Source of the DNA: Larus michahellis
Lineage: Eukaryota; Chordata; Aves; Charadriiformes; Laridae
DNA length: 64,000 bases
Direction: 5' to 3'
Assembly: GCF_964199755.1 (NCBI RefSeq)
Contig: NC_133898.1
Coordinates: 29,887,985-29,951,984 of the forward strand
The notes beneath the pieces were generated by a model, which was not told the origin of the DNA, ran no database searches, and worked only from the letters and a program-made list of their open reading frames with translations. This document shows, piece after piece, positions 8,451 through 21,800 of the stretch (within the stretch, counting starts at the first letter, position 1; each line of letters opens with the position of its first letter). The translations under genes were made by a program, and so were the position numbers.

Positions 8451-11400
8451 GTGAAAGAACAACTCTGTCACGCTGAGGGCGAGAGGAAACCATGGTGCTC
8501 CTCTTCTTCCAGTACTGCGCTCTCCCAGTAAAGAGAAGCAGTGTATTCCCCCGGGGGATAGCTTCTACGCCAACTGTAACACGACATTCCCCGCAATTAA
8601 TTATTACATAAATACCACGTCGGGGATGCCATTTGTGTTAGTCTTTCTTTTAACTACAGCAATGACAACACTAGTGTATATCTAGAATCTCATAAGGATG
8701 CTGTTTCATTTCTAGTCTGGTTGCCAAGTCCGTTCCTATCAAGAACAGCCCGAGGATGCTCTGTGGCCGTGTATTCTTGCTGTGAAAGATCAAAGTCTAG
8801 GAGTGTTTATACTGTCCTGCAGGAGCTGGCCTTGGCTCTTTTGCCTTTTTTTCTACGAATCAGATAATCCGACATTTAAATAAAGCATTATAATGATTGT
8901 AGATTTGAAAGGATATTGGGCCACATGTGCAAGCTTTTAATAGTAGTATTTGGTAGACAAGGCGTACCCGCTTGTTATTGTAACCCTTTGTATTTCTAAA
9001 TGTGGTATTATAAAGCTGCTGGATCTTTTTGATCCCTTCTGCATGTGCCTTTTTTGAGAAATTGTGCATAAAAGTCAGTAAGAGTGTGTGTGTCTCCCAA
9101 AGCTGTTGCTTTCTGTAGGCAGACCACGCAGCAAATAGATCTTTAGCTTGGGATGGCATCTTCTCAGGTTGATTGAGCTCAAGGAAAATGTGGTGGGCCA
9201 TGTGAAACAAGGAACTTGAACTACACCAACTGAAGAAGGTAGATATTCAGCCATTTGGGTGTGGCACTGCACTAAAAAAGGTAGTTGAAGAGTTGCTGGC
9301 AATCCTTCTTTTTCAGTCTTTCATTATGATAAAGCAGCCTGTGTTTGCAGAGGTTGCATATCCAATTTGAAGGGCTTTGTTGCGCAGTGTAATGATAGCA
9401 TGGTGCAGCGCAAACTTAAGCTAAATATGGCTGTCACAGAGCATTCCAAGGGAAAGTGGTATGGTTACTAAAGAGTGGCTGTGCCTTTTATGAGATCAAA
9501 TTTTATAAAGGAAGAGAGGAGAGAAGTGAACAAGCTTTCAGGAATACGGGCTTTTTTCCTTCATCTGCTTTAAAAAAGAAATTCCAGAAACCTGTATCAA
9601 CAGATTTGTGCTGTTCTCTGTCAAAAAACTGGATTACTTCATCAGCTTCTAGAAATCTAATAGCTGTTGCTTTTCCACTAACTTGTTTCTGGTTACATGC
9701 TACTATGAGTACACCTGTCAAACAGAGTGGTGTTTGGACCAATATACATGTAGTTGTACAATTAGTTGCTCTAAGTGCAACAAAACAGCCCCAGCATATA
9801 TTATCAGTTCTGGAGATAACATTGCATCCCCTCTGAAGGGGGCTTTTACAATGCTTACCTCACTATTACAAGGATGACTGTATGCTGACAGGGAAATGGT
9901 CCTTTGAATGAGCTACCAGAATACGATTGCAAAGCTTACTGTAACTCTAAAAAAAAAAAAAAAAATCTGTACTGATTGTACATCTCTGCCTGTGATGTAC
10001 TATCCTATACTAGAACCTCCATGGAAAATAGTTGAATAATCCCCTTTTCCTGAAAAAAGTCCTATGCCTTGATATGAAGCTTTCGCAGAATTTTTCATTT
10101 GCCTGTCGTAGCTTTCAGGTGGTGCCCAGTTAGACACAGCCTTGCTGGAAGTTGGTGAGTACTGAGCAGAATCAGACCGTGTGTGAGTCTTGCATAATAA
10201 ATGCCCTCTACAGCAGACCTACCGCAATCTATGGATCCTACTCATTCCCATCCCAGAATGTGACTTAATTGCTCAATATACTGAATGTCCTCATGGAAGT
10301 TACTGGGATAAATCTGAACAGCTGCCAGGCATTAGAGTGGCTCTCACAAGCTGAAGGATGGAAATAGCCAGTCAGCAGCTGGAGAATATTTTTGCAGAGC
10401 AATCCAAGTGGACTGATAGAGTGCCTCCAAGACATAAGCCCAGAGCTTAACTTTTTAAACTCAGGTGGACCCTTAAAAAATGTGGTTTCAACAGAAACAT
10501 AAATTTGGTACTTAATTTTGACATTATTCTTCCTGTCAGCCCTCTGCTTTCACACAGGCACTAATTAGCAGCTGTTCTTTAAATTCCATGATGATTAAGG
10601 CCCCTCCTCACTTCTAAGTGCTAATTACCCTTTTCTCTGAAAACAAATAGTTTTTTAATGTAATCAGGGTATTTTAATTCTTGTGAGACTTACGAAGGTC
10701 CACGTTCTTTTAACAACTTCAATCTATTGATCTGATTAAAAAAATAATACATTTTCTAATGCCGTCTATGTCTGGAACCCATTTTCAGGGCAGACTAGAA
10801 GGAGTTTCTGGTGGAAGTTGAGAGAGAGAGAGATGTATTCTCTGACTCAACAGGGCTCTTTGTTTTCAAGCAATAGAAATAAAGAGGATCTCTTCTGAGT
10901 TTCCTTTAATTATGAGCCTGAGGGTAGAGGGAAAGGAGGAGTGATTTTTGTTTCTCAATATGATGTTTGCTGCCTGGAGGAGTTGCTGTTTTGTTGCTAA
11001 ATTATAATTGCACCTTTCCTGTGGCTATAGAGAAGATTTGGCTATGTTACACTTGTGATTTGTGGTAGTCTTCCTTTTTCTGTGGGAGCTCTCCAAAAAG
11101 GTAAATGGGAGTTATATCTGTGACTTAAACGCCCTGCTTTCTCTTCTTCACAATCATAAGGATTTCCTTTTGTTATGAACCAGAGCTGAATGTCAAGTCA
11201 GTTCTTGCAGTCTGGCTTTTTCATTCTAGAGAAAACATGATACATTTGAAATGTATTTGAAATACCATTTTCTCATTAGATCGTTCGTTAGGTTATGCAA
11301 GGTGGAGGATGGCAGTTACCCTTAAAGCTATTTATTACATTGTGGTTGTGAATCTAATGAGGAAAGATGGAATTCAAGAAGGGACATGACAGAAGTTTTT

Positions 11401-14400
11401 GTAGAAGTGGGTATAGTCTGGATGATGAAGGTATATGAGAAAATTAATGTTTAAAAAAAGTTTACAAATCCCTTAGTGTGTACAGTTCTGCTGTTACTTA
11501 TGAACAGTCAAGCATAGGCACTACTAAGTCAGTACCCTGTAGTTTTCTTCATGGGAATCTCCTGTTTTTCTAGCAGCACCAAAGTCAGGAATTCATGGCT
11601 GAGTGAATTCTCATTTTGAGAAATGAAATTATTTTGTTTGATTCCTTAGGTGATCACTTCCTTTCTCCGAGCAAGTGTAAGCAGAACTATCAGTGATCCT
11701 GAGCCTTTTTCTTTTCAGGTAGAAAAAGTAGTTAGGATGTGAGCAAGAAACTTAAGAAATATACAGTCTGCCACAGGGTGCTTTAGGTAAGTCATTTAAT
11801 GCTTTCTGACAAATACAGATAATACATTTTGTACCTCATAGCAACGTAGTGAGCATAATGCTAAGACTGTTTATCATGTAAATACCTAAGATAAGTAGAA
11901 ACTGCACATTAAAGGCCTAAGCTGTTTTTCTTTGACCTTTTACTACTTTCTGCAGAACAATTACTGCAGCATCTGTAGAACTGAAACAATACTGGTATTC
12001 ATTAAATCTGCTGTAGTCTAATAGTCTCACAAATAAATTTATTCAATTTGTGACATTTGCTACATTACTGACAATTTGCATAACTTATTAAAAGAAAGGT
12101 CCCTTTTTTATTTCTGTCCTCAAATCCTGGTAAGATTTCACAGCATTCATCTCTAAGAAATTTTGTGATAGTTACCTGTGAATTAATCATAAACTTTAAT
12201 TCATATCAGAAGGTTATCATAGCTTTTCATTTAACATTAAACTATTTCATAAATCTATTAATTTCTAATTGACATTTTGTCAACTAGTCCATTCACAGGG
12301 TCAGTGCAGGATTGTTACCTGGTAGTGTTTATCGTGATGCAATGAATTACATAATTTATGAACTTTTTGTTGTTGTTACCACTGTTTTACCAACAGTGCA
12401 ACTTGAAAGTTTACATTAAATGTGACTCACAAAGTTCAAAAATAGATTAAACATTATTGCTGTGTTCTGCATTCTAATCCTTCCTACCCTCACCTCCCTT
12501 CCCACCCCGAAATCAAAGTTTCCAAGACCGTAAAGTCAAAATGTTTCACATACATCTTCTTTATGCAGCTCGGACTCTTTGAAACTTCTGTTCTGTTTGT
12601 TTCTTCCAAAACTTCCTGGCACTTCCGCCATATCCACTGATTCTTTTTTTGTTTGCTTGTGAATGATATTTGCCTTTATCTAGGACTGCTAGTGGTCTGT
12701 AACTCTGGTTTTCAATTGTTATTAAAAAAAAATAATTCGATAACTTTATTAAATTTACAAAGAAACAACTGTAGTATACTGTAAATCACAGTGGGAAATA
12801 TATTTTGCAAAGCAGGAAGAGTTGTGGAAAGAAGTTTAAAAAAGTTAAACATTGTTTTCCCCAAGGGCTCCCGTTTTCCTGACTGTTTAGATTCATACAT
12901 TCTTTGGAACTTGGCCTTTGCTTTGGAATGCCTTACTAAACATGAGAAGTTGCAAATGGACTCAATAGATGATGACTACCATTTTGAAACTTCCACAAAC
13001 AGGGCACTGTGTACTGTGGAACATTTATGTTAAGTGAGCACAATGCTTAGAACTCCTTTATTACTCATTCAGTTGAATGGACAGCAGAAGGAAAACCATG
13101 CATGAACACATGTCGAGGCAATATATTTAAACATTATCAGCAGAAACGCACCACACAATTTACACTGGAGGAGAGAACTGCTGCTTTGTGAAAATTTAAT
13201 CTCTCATTTCTTTGACTTTTGCATGTTTAAATCTCAAATTTATTTTTTTTTTTAGTGAATGATTCTGCCGTGGTATCTTCTTTCTGCCTTACATTTAAAA
13301 GTAATGCAAATACGATAAAGCTGTTTTTCAAGTGGTCCTGTCCCTGCTGAACTCGGTGGCAGTTCTCACTATCTGAAGTGATGCAGGACTGTGTGTGTAG
13401 GTTCTTGGATGGGAGAGTTTGCTTGTTCTTGGTTTCCTTTCTTCGTATGGATTGATGTGTGACCAAAAGCCGCAGTTTTGGCTGCTAAAACACACAACCT
13501 ACACAATGTTAAAAGTGAAGATCACTTTCAATGTCTGCTCCTTTTCCCCCTAGTACCAGGTATGTAAATGGTATTTTTGGTCATTGGTTTGTGTTTGAAC
13601 TCGGATAACTTCTTATATCTTTGTTGTTTTAAGAAGGGTCTTCTAAGGCTTTCTAATTAGCTTTTGCCTAATTTTGCTCACTTCCTGGAACTGAGAGATT
13701 TCCCACAAAAGCTTGGTTCCTCCCTCTTCTCACTAACTTTTGAAAATGCATTTCAGTGATACAACATGCCTAATTATAAGTTGATTATTTTTTTAAGATT
13801 TTAAATTTATAAGTAATGAAGTGTTTTTAAGGGCTGAGTTGCACACTGTTTCAGTGTTATTCAAGACTCTACTGAAAACGTATTTTTATTTCACTTTCAC
13901 CTAATCTCTCTTTGTTTTATTCACATTTTAGGAAAATGAATTGCAACAATTTGTCATGGTAGCTTATGTCCTAAAAGCCCTTTGTAATGCAGAAAAAATA
14001 ATGATTTTTAATCTTTGTGCTATACTAAAAATGGTACTTAAATATAAGTCTGGTTTTGCGTTAGCTTTTGTAACTTGGATTGCTTTTAATAACTGTGATT
14101 ACAGTGTAGTGTCCTGCCTGCCTCCTGGGCACTTAAGCTGTATTTAGCGCAATCTTTGTAAGGGCTTGAAAAAGCAGATAAAGAAATCCAGGTTTTATTC
14201 TTTTGCTGCTTCATAACTGCTGTAGAGTTTTGTTGTTTCGTGAGTGCTGTTCTGCTTAAATGCTAAGTTATTTAGCACTGGAAAAAAAGCAGTCTTCAGC
14301 TGTTGAAAATAAGAGTATATCTGTAATAAAGGTTATTATGATTATTTTTTATGCTTGTTGTCATTTCTTTGAAAAATATAACTTCAAATCTAAAAAGGCA

Positions 14401-17400
14401 TAGGCTTGTTTATTTAACGATCCCTTAGAATATGTTCCTGTGTCACTGAGATCAGTGATAATGGGATGAGCTATGAATTGATTATTAAAAGGTAAGATTT
14501 TTAAGTTCATTAAGTTTAGTACTAGTGGATAATATTCTGCACTTAATGAAGTAGAAATTATCACTTATTTCAGAAGGAATTAGGATGAGGCTGAATTTGC
14601 TGAAAAGGTCTGTTTTCATTCAGACTTGGAATATGAGGATTATCTGTTGACATATGTATTTAAACCAAACTGGTGTGAATACAAACCAGATGTTTCTTGG
14701 GAACATTTTATAGTACGTTTGAACCATAAAACAAGGTGACACATTTTTTTAAATCAGTATTTCTGATTTTGCAATGAGGAAATGTGCATTCTAAGATATG
14801 GTATTCTAAGTGTTACTTTGCAGATTCTCATCCAGTTACGAATAGCAATCTTGTACAATATTAATGAAAATCTAGATACAAAAGAGAATGGGTATCTGTA
14901 TAAAAGAAAATAAATCATGTTGACCCAAAATGAATAAGTTCTCTTCTTAAATAAATTTCAGCAATCGTTTTAAAGACCAGGTTAAATGTCGATTTCCGTA
15001 TCTGTTCTCACTGAGTATGAGAGGCTATCAGCCAGTAGCTGACGATGTCTAGCAAAGAATCTAGTACTGCAAAAACACTTCAGTATTCTTTAACTGTATT
15101 TACAATACATAGTTGCATTGCTTTGGGGGTACCTTATTGTTATAAAACTTCTGCTGTGCTCTTCCTTCTCTTCCTGTAAATCCTCCAAGAGTGACAATGG
15201 AGGTAATGTATGTCCCCAATCATACAGTCTCTTCTCCCCTCATGGATGTGCTTCACAAGGCCAAGGACGTGGTGAGACAGTGCCGTTTTGAAGCTAATCC
15301 TTTCCCTACAAGACTTGGGTTAGCTGCACCTATAGGCATAGGTCTGGTACTGGAATGCATTAGTGCCACAGGTGTTGATTTATATTATTTCTAGTAACAG
15401 GAGTAAGGCAAGTTACTTAGGGTTGGGTTTACATTTTCTTTTTTCCCCCCCTGCTTAATGTTTCTTAAAGATGAGCTTGACAGTTTCTGGTTTATTATAG
15501 TACTCTGGCATTCGTAACAAACTTTATTGTGATGATATTCTTATTAAAAATAAGATCTACAATTTGGACAATTAATTGCTATGAACTGTCTCTTTAATGT
15601 GTTGTAGAGTTAACTCTTGATTCATTCAGTTATAGGAGTTTTGCTGTTAATATGATTGGGAAGATGACTCTCTAATGGTCTTTGATTTTGCTAAATACTT
15701 AGATTCATAAAAAAGCATTTATTTCTCACAAAATTGGATTATAAGTTTATAACAGAATGCAGTAAATTAAAGGAGGGCAGTCACACAGAGGAAGAATTTT
15801 TTTCTGCACTTTCTTCACAGTCTCCGTTTGTTTTCATTGTATGATACAATACGTAGAGAACATGTTGAAAGCCACTTGTGTCCTTCTTTGTGTAGCTTTG
15901 GATACCTTTTCTCCAAAGCTTAATGGTTTGCGAAGAAGTCTTAAAACATCTGACACTGGAGGTGACCTAAAGTTCTGCAAGTTACACTGACAATTGTGTT
16001 AGTGAAGTATTCCATAGCATTTATAGCAGTATGTCCTTCCTGCTTGTATCTGCTTTCTGAGAACCTCCATTTTAGCATGTTGAATATTAGTTCATGTTCT
16101 GATAATACAGAGTATGAGCTGTACACAATGTTTCCCTGTGTACAGATGGGTGCAGACTGCAATCAACTTTACAGAGACCAGATAGGTCATTTTCTGAAAT
16201 ACACTATGGATGTCTCTGCCATCTAGTCCTGCACGTGCAGAGATACCCAAGTTCTGAACAAGTTAGTGGCAGCCATATGTCATGGCATAGTGTCTTGTTT
16301 GGGTCTTTGATGTGGCACAGTGCTGCTGTGATTAGTTGAGTTCATGTTGGAACTGCGGCCGAGACAATATGCAAGCTCATATTACATATTATAAACTTAT
16401 CTTTAACATTTATGAAACTGGGAAGTTCTGGTTTAGGAGAGGGTAGAGGCAAAGAACATGTTGTACAATATGCTTATACTGTTCCGTTGAGATAAATTTG
16501 GTAAGAACGTAAACTGGCCATAAAAGTGTAATAATAACTTGACCCTATACCCTGAACTATAGGTATGTAATGTGTAATACAAAAATGCGGTTAGGCATTT
16601 ATGTGCTTCTGTGGCTTTGTCATTATAGCTCAGCTACACAAAGGATATATTCATTCAGCAAACAGTTGAGACTGTTTTTTTGTTTAGGTTTGCTCATACA
16701 TTTTTTCATCTGCATGGTGATGTTAACCCCTTGCAGAAGGGCAAGGGTATCTTAATATTGGTGAATAATCTATAGGCATTAGCAGATGCGCCAACATATA
16801 CAGGTCTCCAACAATGACAAGGTTTTTTAGCATTGTTTGTGAAGCCTGGGTATATAAACTCTAACCATCATGAAGCTGAAACAGCTGCCCCATTTACTGG
16901 CAGTTGACTGTGAGTGTGCAGCAGTATGGGAATCTGACATATTGCCTCTGAATAGTCAGTTTGGGAACTTTAGTCATCCTTATTTAGCACATACCCAATG
17001 GTTCAATATCAGCTGATTTGGGGTTGGGTTTTTTTTTTTTGCATCATGGCTTGTTTGATCCAAATGCTATTGAGGGCAGCACAAGTCTCTCTATTGACTG
17101 AGATTAGCTGATCACTGTATGACATAATAAACGTGTATTGATTAATTCACTGGAGTTCCTAATATGCACACACACATAATGGAGGACCATTAGTGGCCAT
17201 TGTCACTGTTATTCAGTATCCAGTAATATCTCATCTTTATTTTCAGGATGAAACCCTCAATCCTACACAGTATTACAAACCAACCATGGAAACAAAAAGT
17301 TCTTGCCACATAATTGGAATAGTAGGAGAAACATTTTCTAAATTTGGAACTTTCCCAAAATCATGCTCACAGATCCATGTGACATGTTACAGAAGTTGCT

Positions 17401-18373
17401 GATTTCATTGTTTGGTTTTTGAACATGACTTTCAACTTGTAGGCAGCTGAAGGTTGCTGCAGCCTGTAAGCAGAAGGGCACAAGGGGCAGGGTGTTGCGT
17501 AGTGAAATGTTACTGTGACTCAGCTGTTGCTGAAAGTAACACTCATTTCTTTTCTCCTACTTCCTCCTGATTATCAAGAAATGCCCTGCAGCACTGGAGC
17601 AAAGGAACATTGGCCAGTTAAAAAATACATTCGAAACTTACTAGAAATAGCAAACTGCAGAAAAGTAAAGCATTAACTAGCAGCGTTCCTTTCTTGGCTA
17701 TGAATTTTGTGGGTATTACTCATGCTACAGTGCTATTCCTAATTTTAGGAGCAAATGTCTATCACTTCTTGTGTATAGATGTCATAAAACATTGGGCAAA
17801 GGTGAAAACTTTGTTAAGATATCCCCTGATATAATTCAGCTTCGCTATAAAGATATTGGACTGTAATAGGAGCACAAGTGTTCTGGGAAGACCTAAGAGA
17901 AATTCTTCCACTGATAGCACGTGTCTTCCATGCTTGGTATGTGTATCTTGGTATCAGAGATGGAAAAATCAGTAGCATCAGGACAGGATGGGCACTCTTC
18001 TCATGCAGAGCTTTGATGTGGATGAGAACTGGTGCTCTTACATTCCTTGAACAACTGTCTGTAATGTAAATAGCATAGCATTAAATAGGTAGGTTCGTGG
18101 GACTGCTCTTCTTCATTAAGTTTGTCTCTCATTTCTTTATATTGCTGTGGACCCTGATTTCTACTTTGCCCCTCATACAACAAGAATTCCAAAGCTTCCA
18201 CGGCAGCAGCCCCTATACCTCCCTTCCAGGTTTGCCACAAGAAAATGGCGTGGAGGTAAACATAGGACATGTTTAAGAAAAGGCTTCTAAAGTAACCAGA
18301 GATACACTAACAGGATTATTTTCTTGAATCTTTAGCCCATCCTCTGTTTCTGAGAAGAGGAATGCCTGGTCAA
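8451..18373. other. Intron-like or intergenic DNA, no supported gene
   Basis: This is AT-rich sequence downstream of the CpG island. Open frames are short and mostly lack coding character. Three things stand out: a patch at 8860-9860 with several overlapping open frames mainly on the minus strand, an A17 run at 9949-9965, and a short segment at 11719-11786 bounded by strong splice signals, listed separately. The frame 15191-15394 (67 codons) follows a pyrimidine-rich tract but matches nothing I recognise. I see no repeat family here beyond mono- and dinucleotide runs. Confidence 0.55.
11719..11786 (+). other. Candidate non-coding exon (5' UTR or lncRNA)
   Basis: A strong acceptor (pyrimidine tract, then CTTTTCAG ending at 11718) and a near-perfect donor (TAG, then GTAAGTC from 11787) bracket 68 bases. 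All three frames contain stop codons, so it cannot be an internal coding exon. It lies 3.6 kb downstream of the possible first exon and could be an untranslated second exon of that transcript. Strong splice-site pairs of this kind also occur by chance in introns. Confidence 0.25.
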
Positions 18374-18800
18374 GAATCACAGGATTATATAGATTGGAAG
18401 GGATCTCTGGAGCTTGTCTAATTCAAACCACCGCTGAAAGCACGGCCTACTTAGATGAATTTGCCCAAGGCCTTGTCCAGTCAGGTTTTTAGCATTTCCA
18501 ATGACGGAAATTCTGCATCTCCTCTCAGTAACTTGTTCCAAGGTTTGACTGCCTTCATGGTGAATAATTTCTTAATATCTAATCAAAATTTCCCTTGTTG
18601 CAACTTGTGGCCATTGCCTCACCTAGTGCAGTCCTTTCACTGCGTGTTTCTGAAAAGAGTTTGACTTTATCTTCTCTACACCCTTCTATTAGGTCATGGA
18701 AGACAGCAGTAGGACTCCTCATGGCCTTCTCAAGGCTGGGCAAGCCTGTTTCTCTCAAGAGTGCTGCTTTAGTGCTATTTAACTCTCCTCTGTAAGGTTG
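18374..18800 (-). mobile_element. CR1 LINE, 3' end only, old copy
   Basis: Read on the minus strand this follows the conserved 3' region of CR1: the part encoding the end of the reverse transcriptase, then the short 3' UTR, ending in an octamer-like tail (about 18374-18390, one diverged ATTCTGTG unit). Phrases such as GGAAGGGATCTCTGGAG and CTGAAAAGAGTTTGACTTTATC align to CR1 with clear divergence. It is severely 5'-truncated, as most CR1 copies are, and has no coding capacity. The right boundary is approximate. Confidence 0.85.
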
Positions 18801-21800
18801 AACGTACACATCTTGTCTTTGGACAAAAGGTTTGTTCTGTCTTCAAGGCATTTTTGTAAGATTCCCAGAGCAGTAGCCGAAGGATCACTAAAAAGCATCA
18901 AGACAGGACGGTATATTGGGATATCTTACATAAAAGTGTCTGATCTTTACAATGGGGAATAAGAAAGAGGCAAGGCTTGATGCTTTGCACAAACAAGGAC
19001 GGTCCTGTTGGCTGTCATTACAGCCAGACACAATGACATAACAAAATTGCTTGAATCTCTACGCATCCACCTCCCATTTTGTTAACCTCTAGGCCTCAGC
19101 TGATTGTCTAACCCTCTGTGTTACTCTAAACTGAAGCCTTAGCATTATCCTGCTTATTCCATGTGTAGAAAAAATAAAATGTCTACCCGCTTCTCAATAG
19201 ATAATTTCTAACAGGTATTTGCTGGATAGTATTCTCTTACTGAGGATCTGAAGTGCCAGCTGCTTGTAAGTTTTTTTTTTTTTTAGATTACCTTACAGTT
19301 ACATTATGTAGATTACCTTATGATTTTGAAATAGCACACACAATATACTAGGGGAGTCAGGGTTTTTTTGTAATTCTGCAAATTAATTACTCGGTCACCC
19401 ATTTGTATCATTGCAAAGTGCTTTGCCACTTTGAGGTCTGATGCAGACTTGGTAATGTTGTTCATGTCTTCCAAATAGACTGTGATTCTTAGGATCTACA
19501 AAATACATTTTGAAAGTCATATAAAAATAAGCAAAGTATCAGTTTTCCTTTTTTAGAATTGCCTGCTCTCTTTAAGGTGTGGTCTGCCTTTTATTCCATT
19601 TCATTGTGTGTATCCATCAGTAATTTCACATGATGGAATGCAAACCAGGTCAGAGTGGTGTCTACTCTGGTCAAAAGCATGCAAAGTGCTCATCCCACTC
19701 AGTGCCAAGAAAAATCTGGCTCTAGTGCCTGGAAGATGCCTCAACCAAGAGTGGAAGAGATGTATCTATTCTGAGAAAAAGATATGAAAAGGTTAGTAAC
19801 TGTTTTTCCCTTCTATGTAGTACACATCCCTGGCCACATAGACATTTCCATTGTGAGGAACACTATTGCTGTCTTTGAGAACTGTATACATGTAAAAGTC
19901 AGTATAAGGAACCATTACATTGCTTTTTAAATATAAATGTGCATCTGTCGGGGGGCATGGGCTACTTTTTCTGTAGTAGTGATACTTAACTCTTTGATTA
20001 ATGTTGCTGTTCAAGTCTTGGAAAAGAAATGTATTGAAGTAGATTGTAGAGCATATTTTTGTTCTGTGCAGTAATGTTGCTTTATTTCTTTGAGACAATT
20101 AAAGAACAAAGCACATCTTGTACTATGTATTGTAGCAACATCTCTACTCACAGATTAAGTTTTTAGAAGGAAAATTTTCTGGTGGAGCTTCTTTAATCTT
20201 CTTAGGTATTAGTGTTTTTCTTGATTAAAGTCTTTTTTCCTACCTGAGAAAAAAAGAAATGGGTAATAACTGTAACAGAGCGGGGAAAAAAAGTATTTTT
20301 TTACTAACATGTCAGCACGATCATGTACTGATTCTACATTTAGGAGCCATTTTTTGGTCTGCCTTACCCCATGTGCAGATATCGGGGATAAGAGAGTAAA
20401 AGGGTCCTGTCTTCCTCCCTGTACGCTGGTTCTCTGTTCCTTCTCCTCATAGCCACTATAGCATCCTGCCTCTGTGTTCCTGGCTCCTGCACACAGTCCA
20501 AGCACAGAAGTCATTCGAGGGGAGGGAGCAGTCAGAATGGTTTTGCGTACAGGTAGCCAGCTTTCTTATAATAATTTATAAGGACTACATCAGGAGCACA
20601 AACTGGGGAATCTGGAGAACTGCCCGGAGTTGTTCTGATGGTTGTGCATGACGCTGACTCTCGCTGAAGAAGGTGAAAGCCAGCTTGCTTACATCCTTGT
20701 ATCACTGCTGGCATAAGGACAGTGATGAATCTGAGTTGATGTGGTCAATCTGTAGGTATTGAGAGGAACCACTCAGTGAGGACAGCCACTGTGAATTTGT
20801 TGTCTCCAGATAGTGGGCTTTTTTTTTTTTCCACTGTGTAACTCATGTCCTCAAGTTAGCCTAAACGGGGAGCACAGTGCAAAGTGGTGTGTGAGATAAT
20901 GTGTTCGTACAAGAAATCCACTTATTTTTGGGTGTTAGGGTGAATTCAGGTGCATATTCCCTGGGTTCTTTTATTGTAGTGGATTTTGTTACTCTCTGAA
21001 TTATTAGTGGATTGTTTGTTCTGGAGACTTGGAAGTAGTTGTGAACATCTGTGAAACGCTAGTAGCATATAAAGCATGGTAAGTAAGTATCCACACTACG
21101 AAGTGGTGTGCGAGCAACTGATGAGTTGTGTAAATTGACCTTTACCTGTCCTTTAATTTTCCAGTGCCGTATCAAGTTAGGTTGTTGGGTTTTTTTAATG
21201 TAGAGATAGGAGTTAAATTAAGGTCAATATTTAACTTGCAGCTTGAGCTAAGATTACAGCAAAACTGTATCTAATATCAAATTTCAAAGAAGCCTGCAGG
21301 AGTGGGTCTGAGATCAAAAAGTAGTCGTTGATCTGACATGCCAGTCTCATTCATGTATGGGCCTTTTGAAGAATGAAAGTATTAATTCCTATAAATGTAA
21401 AGGCAAAACCTAGGGAAGTGAGGGCACTTATCATCCAAGCACATAGTCTGAATTAAAGACTACAAGGAGGCGTAGTTATAAATTTGATGAGCAAAGCTTG
21501 TGTGAGAATTGCAAACTGTATTGCTATTATAAAGCTTTCAATTCCATTGAGCTCCTGACTGCCTGAAGTAGACCATTTTGCTAGCCATTGCTGAGGTCTG
21601 TGCTGCCCTGCCTAGATTGCTACAAGTATCCCAGCAAAATATTACAAAACTAGAGCAGGCATGTCTAGATTATACCGCAGCCAATGTAATGACTGCATTT
21701 TTAATTACTGTGAGTTAACATAATTTTTTCCTTTATGAGGACAACTCTTGGAGGCACTTCTCTTTTTATTTGATTTTATTGTTTCTGTTGGTCTAAGATA

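Noticed and set aside
10119-10153. About 35-nt segment between a TTTCAG acceptor and a GTGAGT donor
   Set aside because: Too short and too easily explained by chance; neither open frame gives a recognisable peptide.
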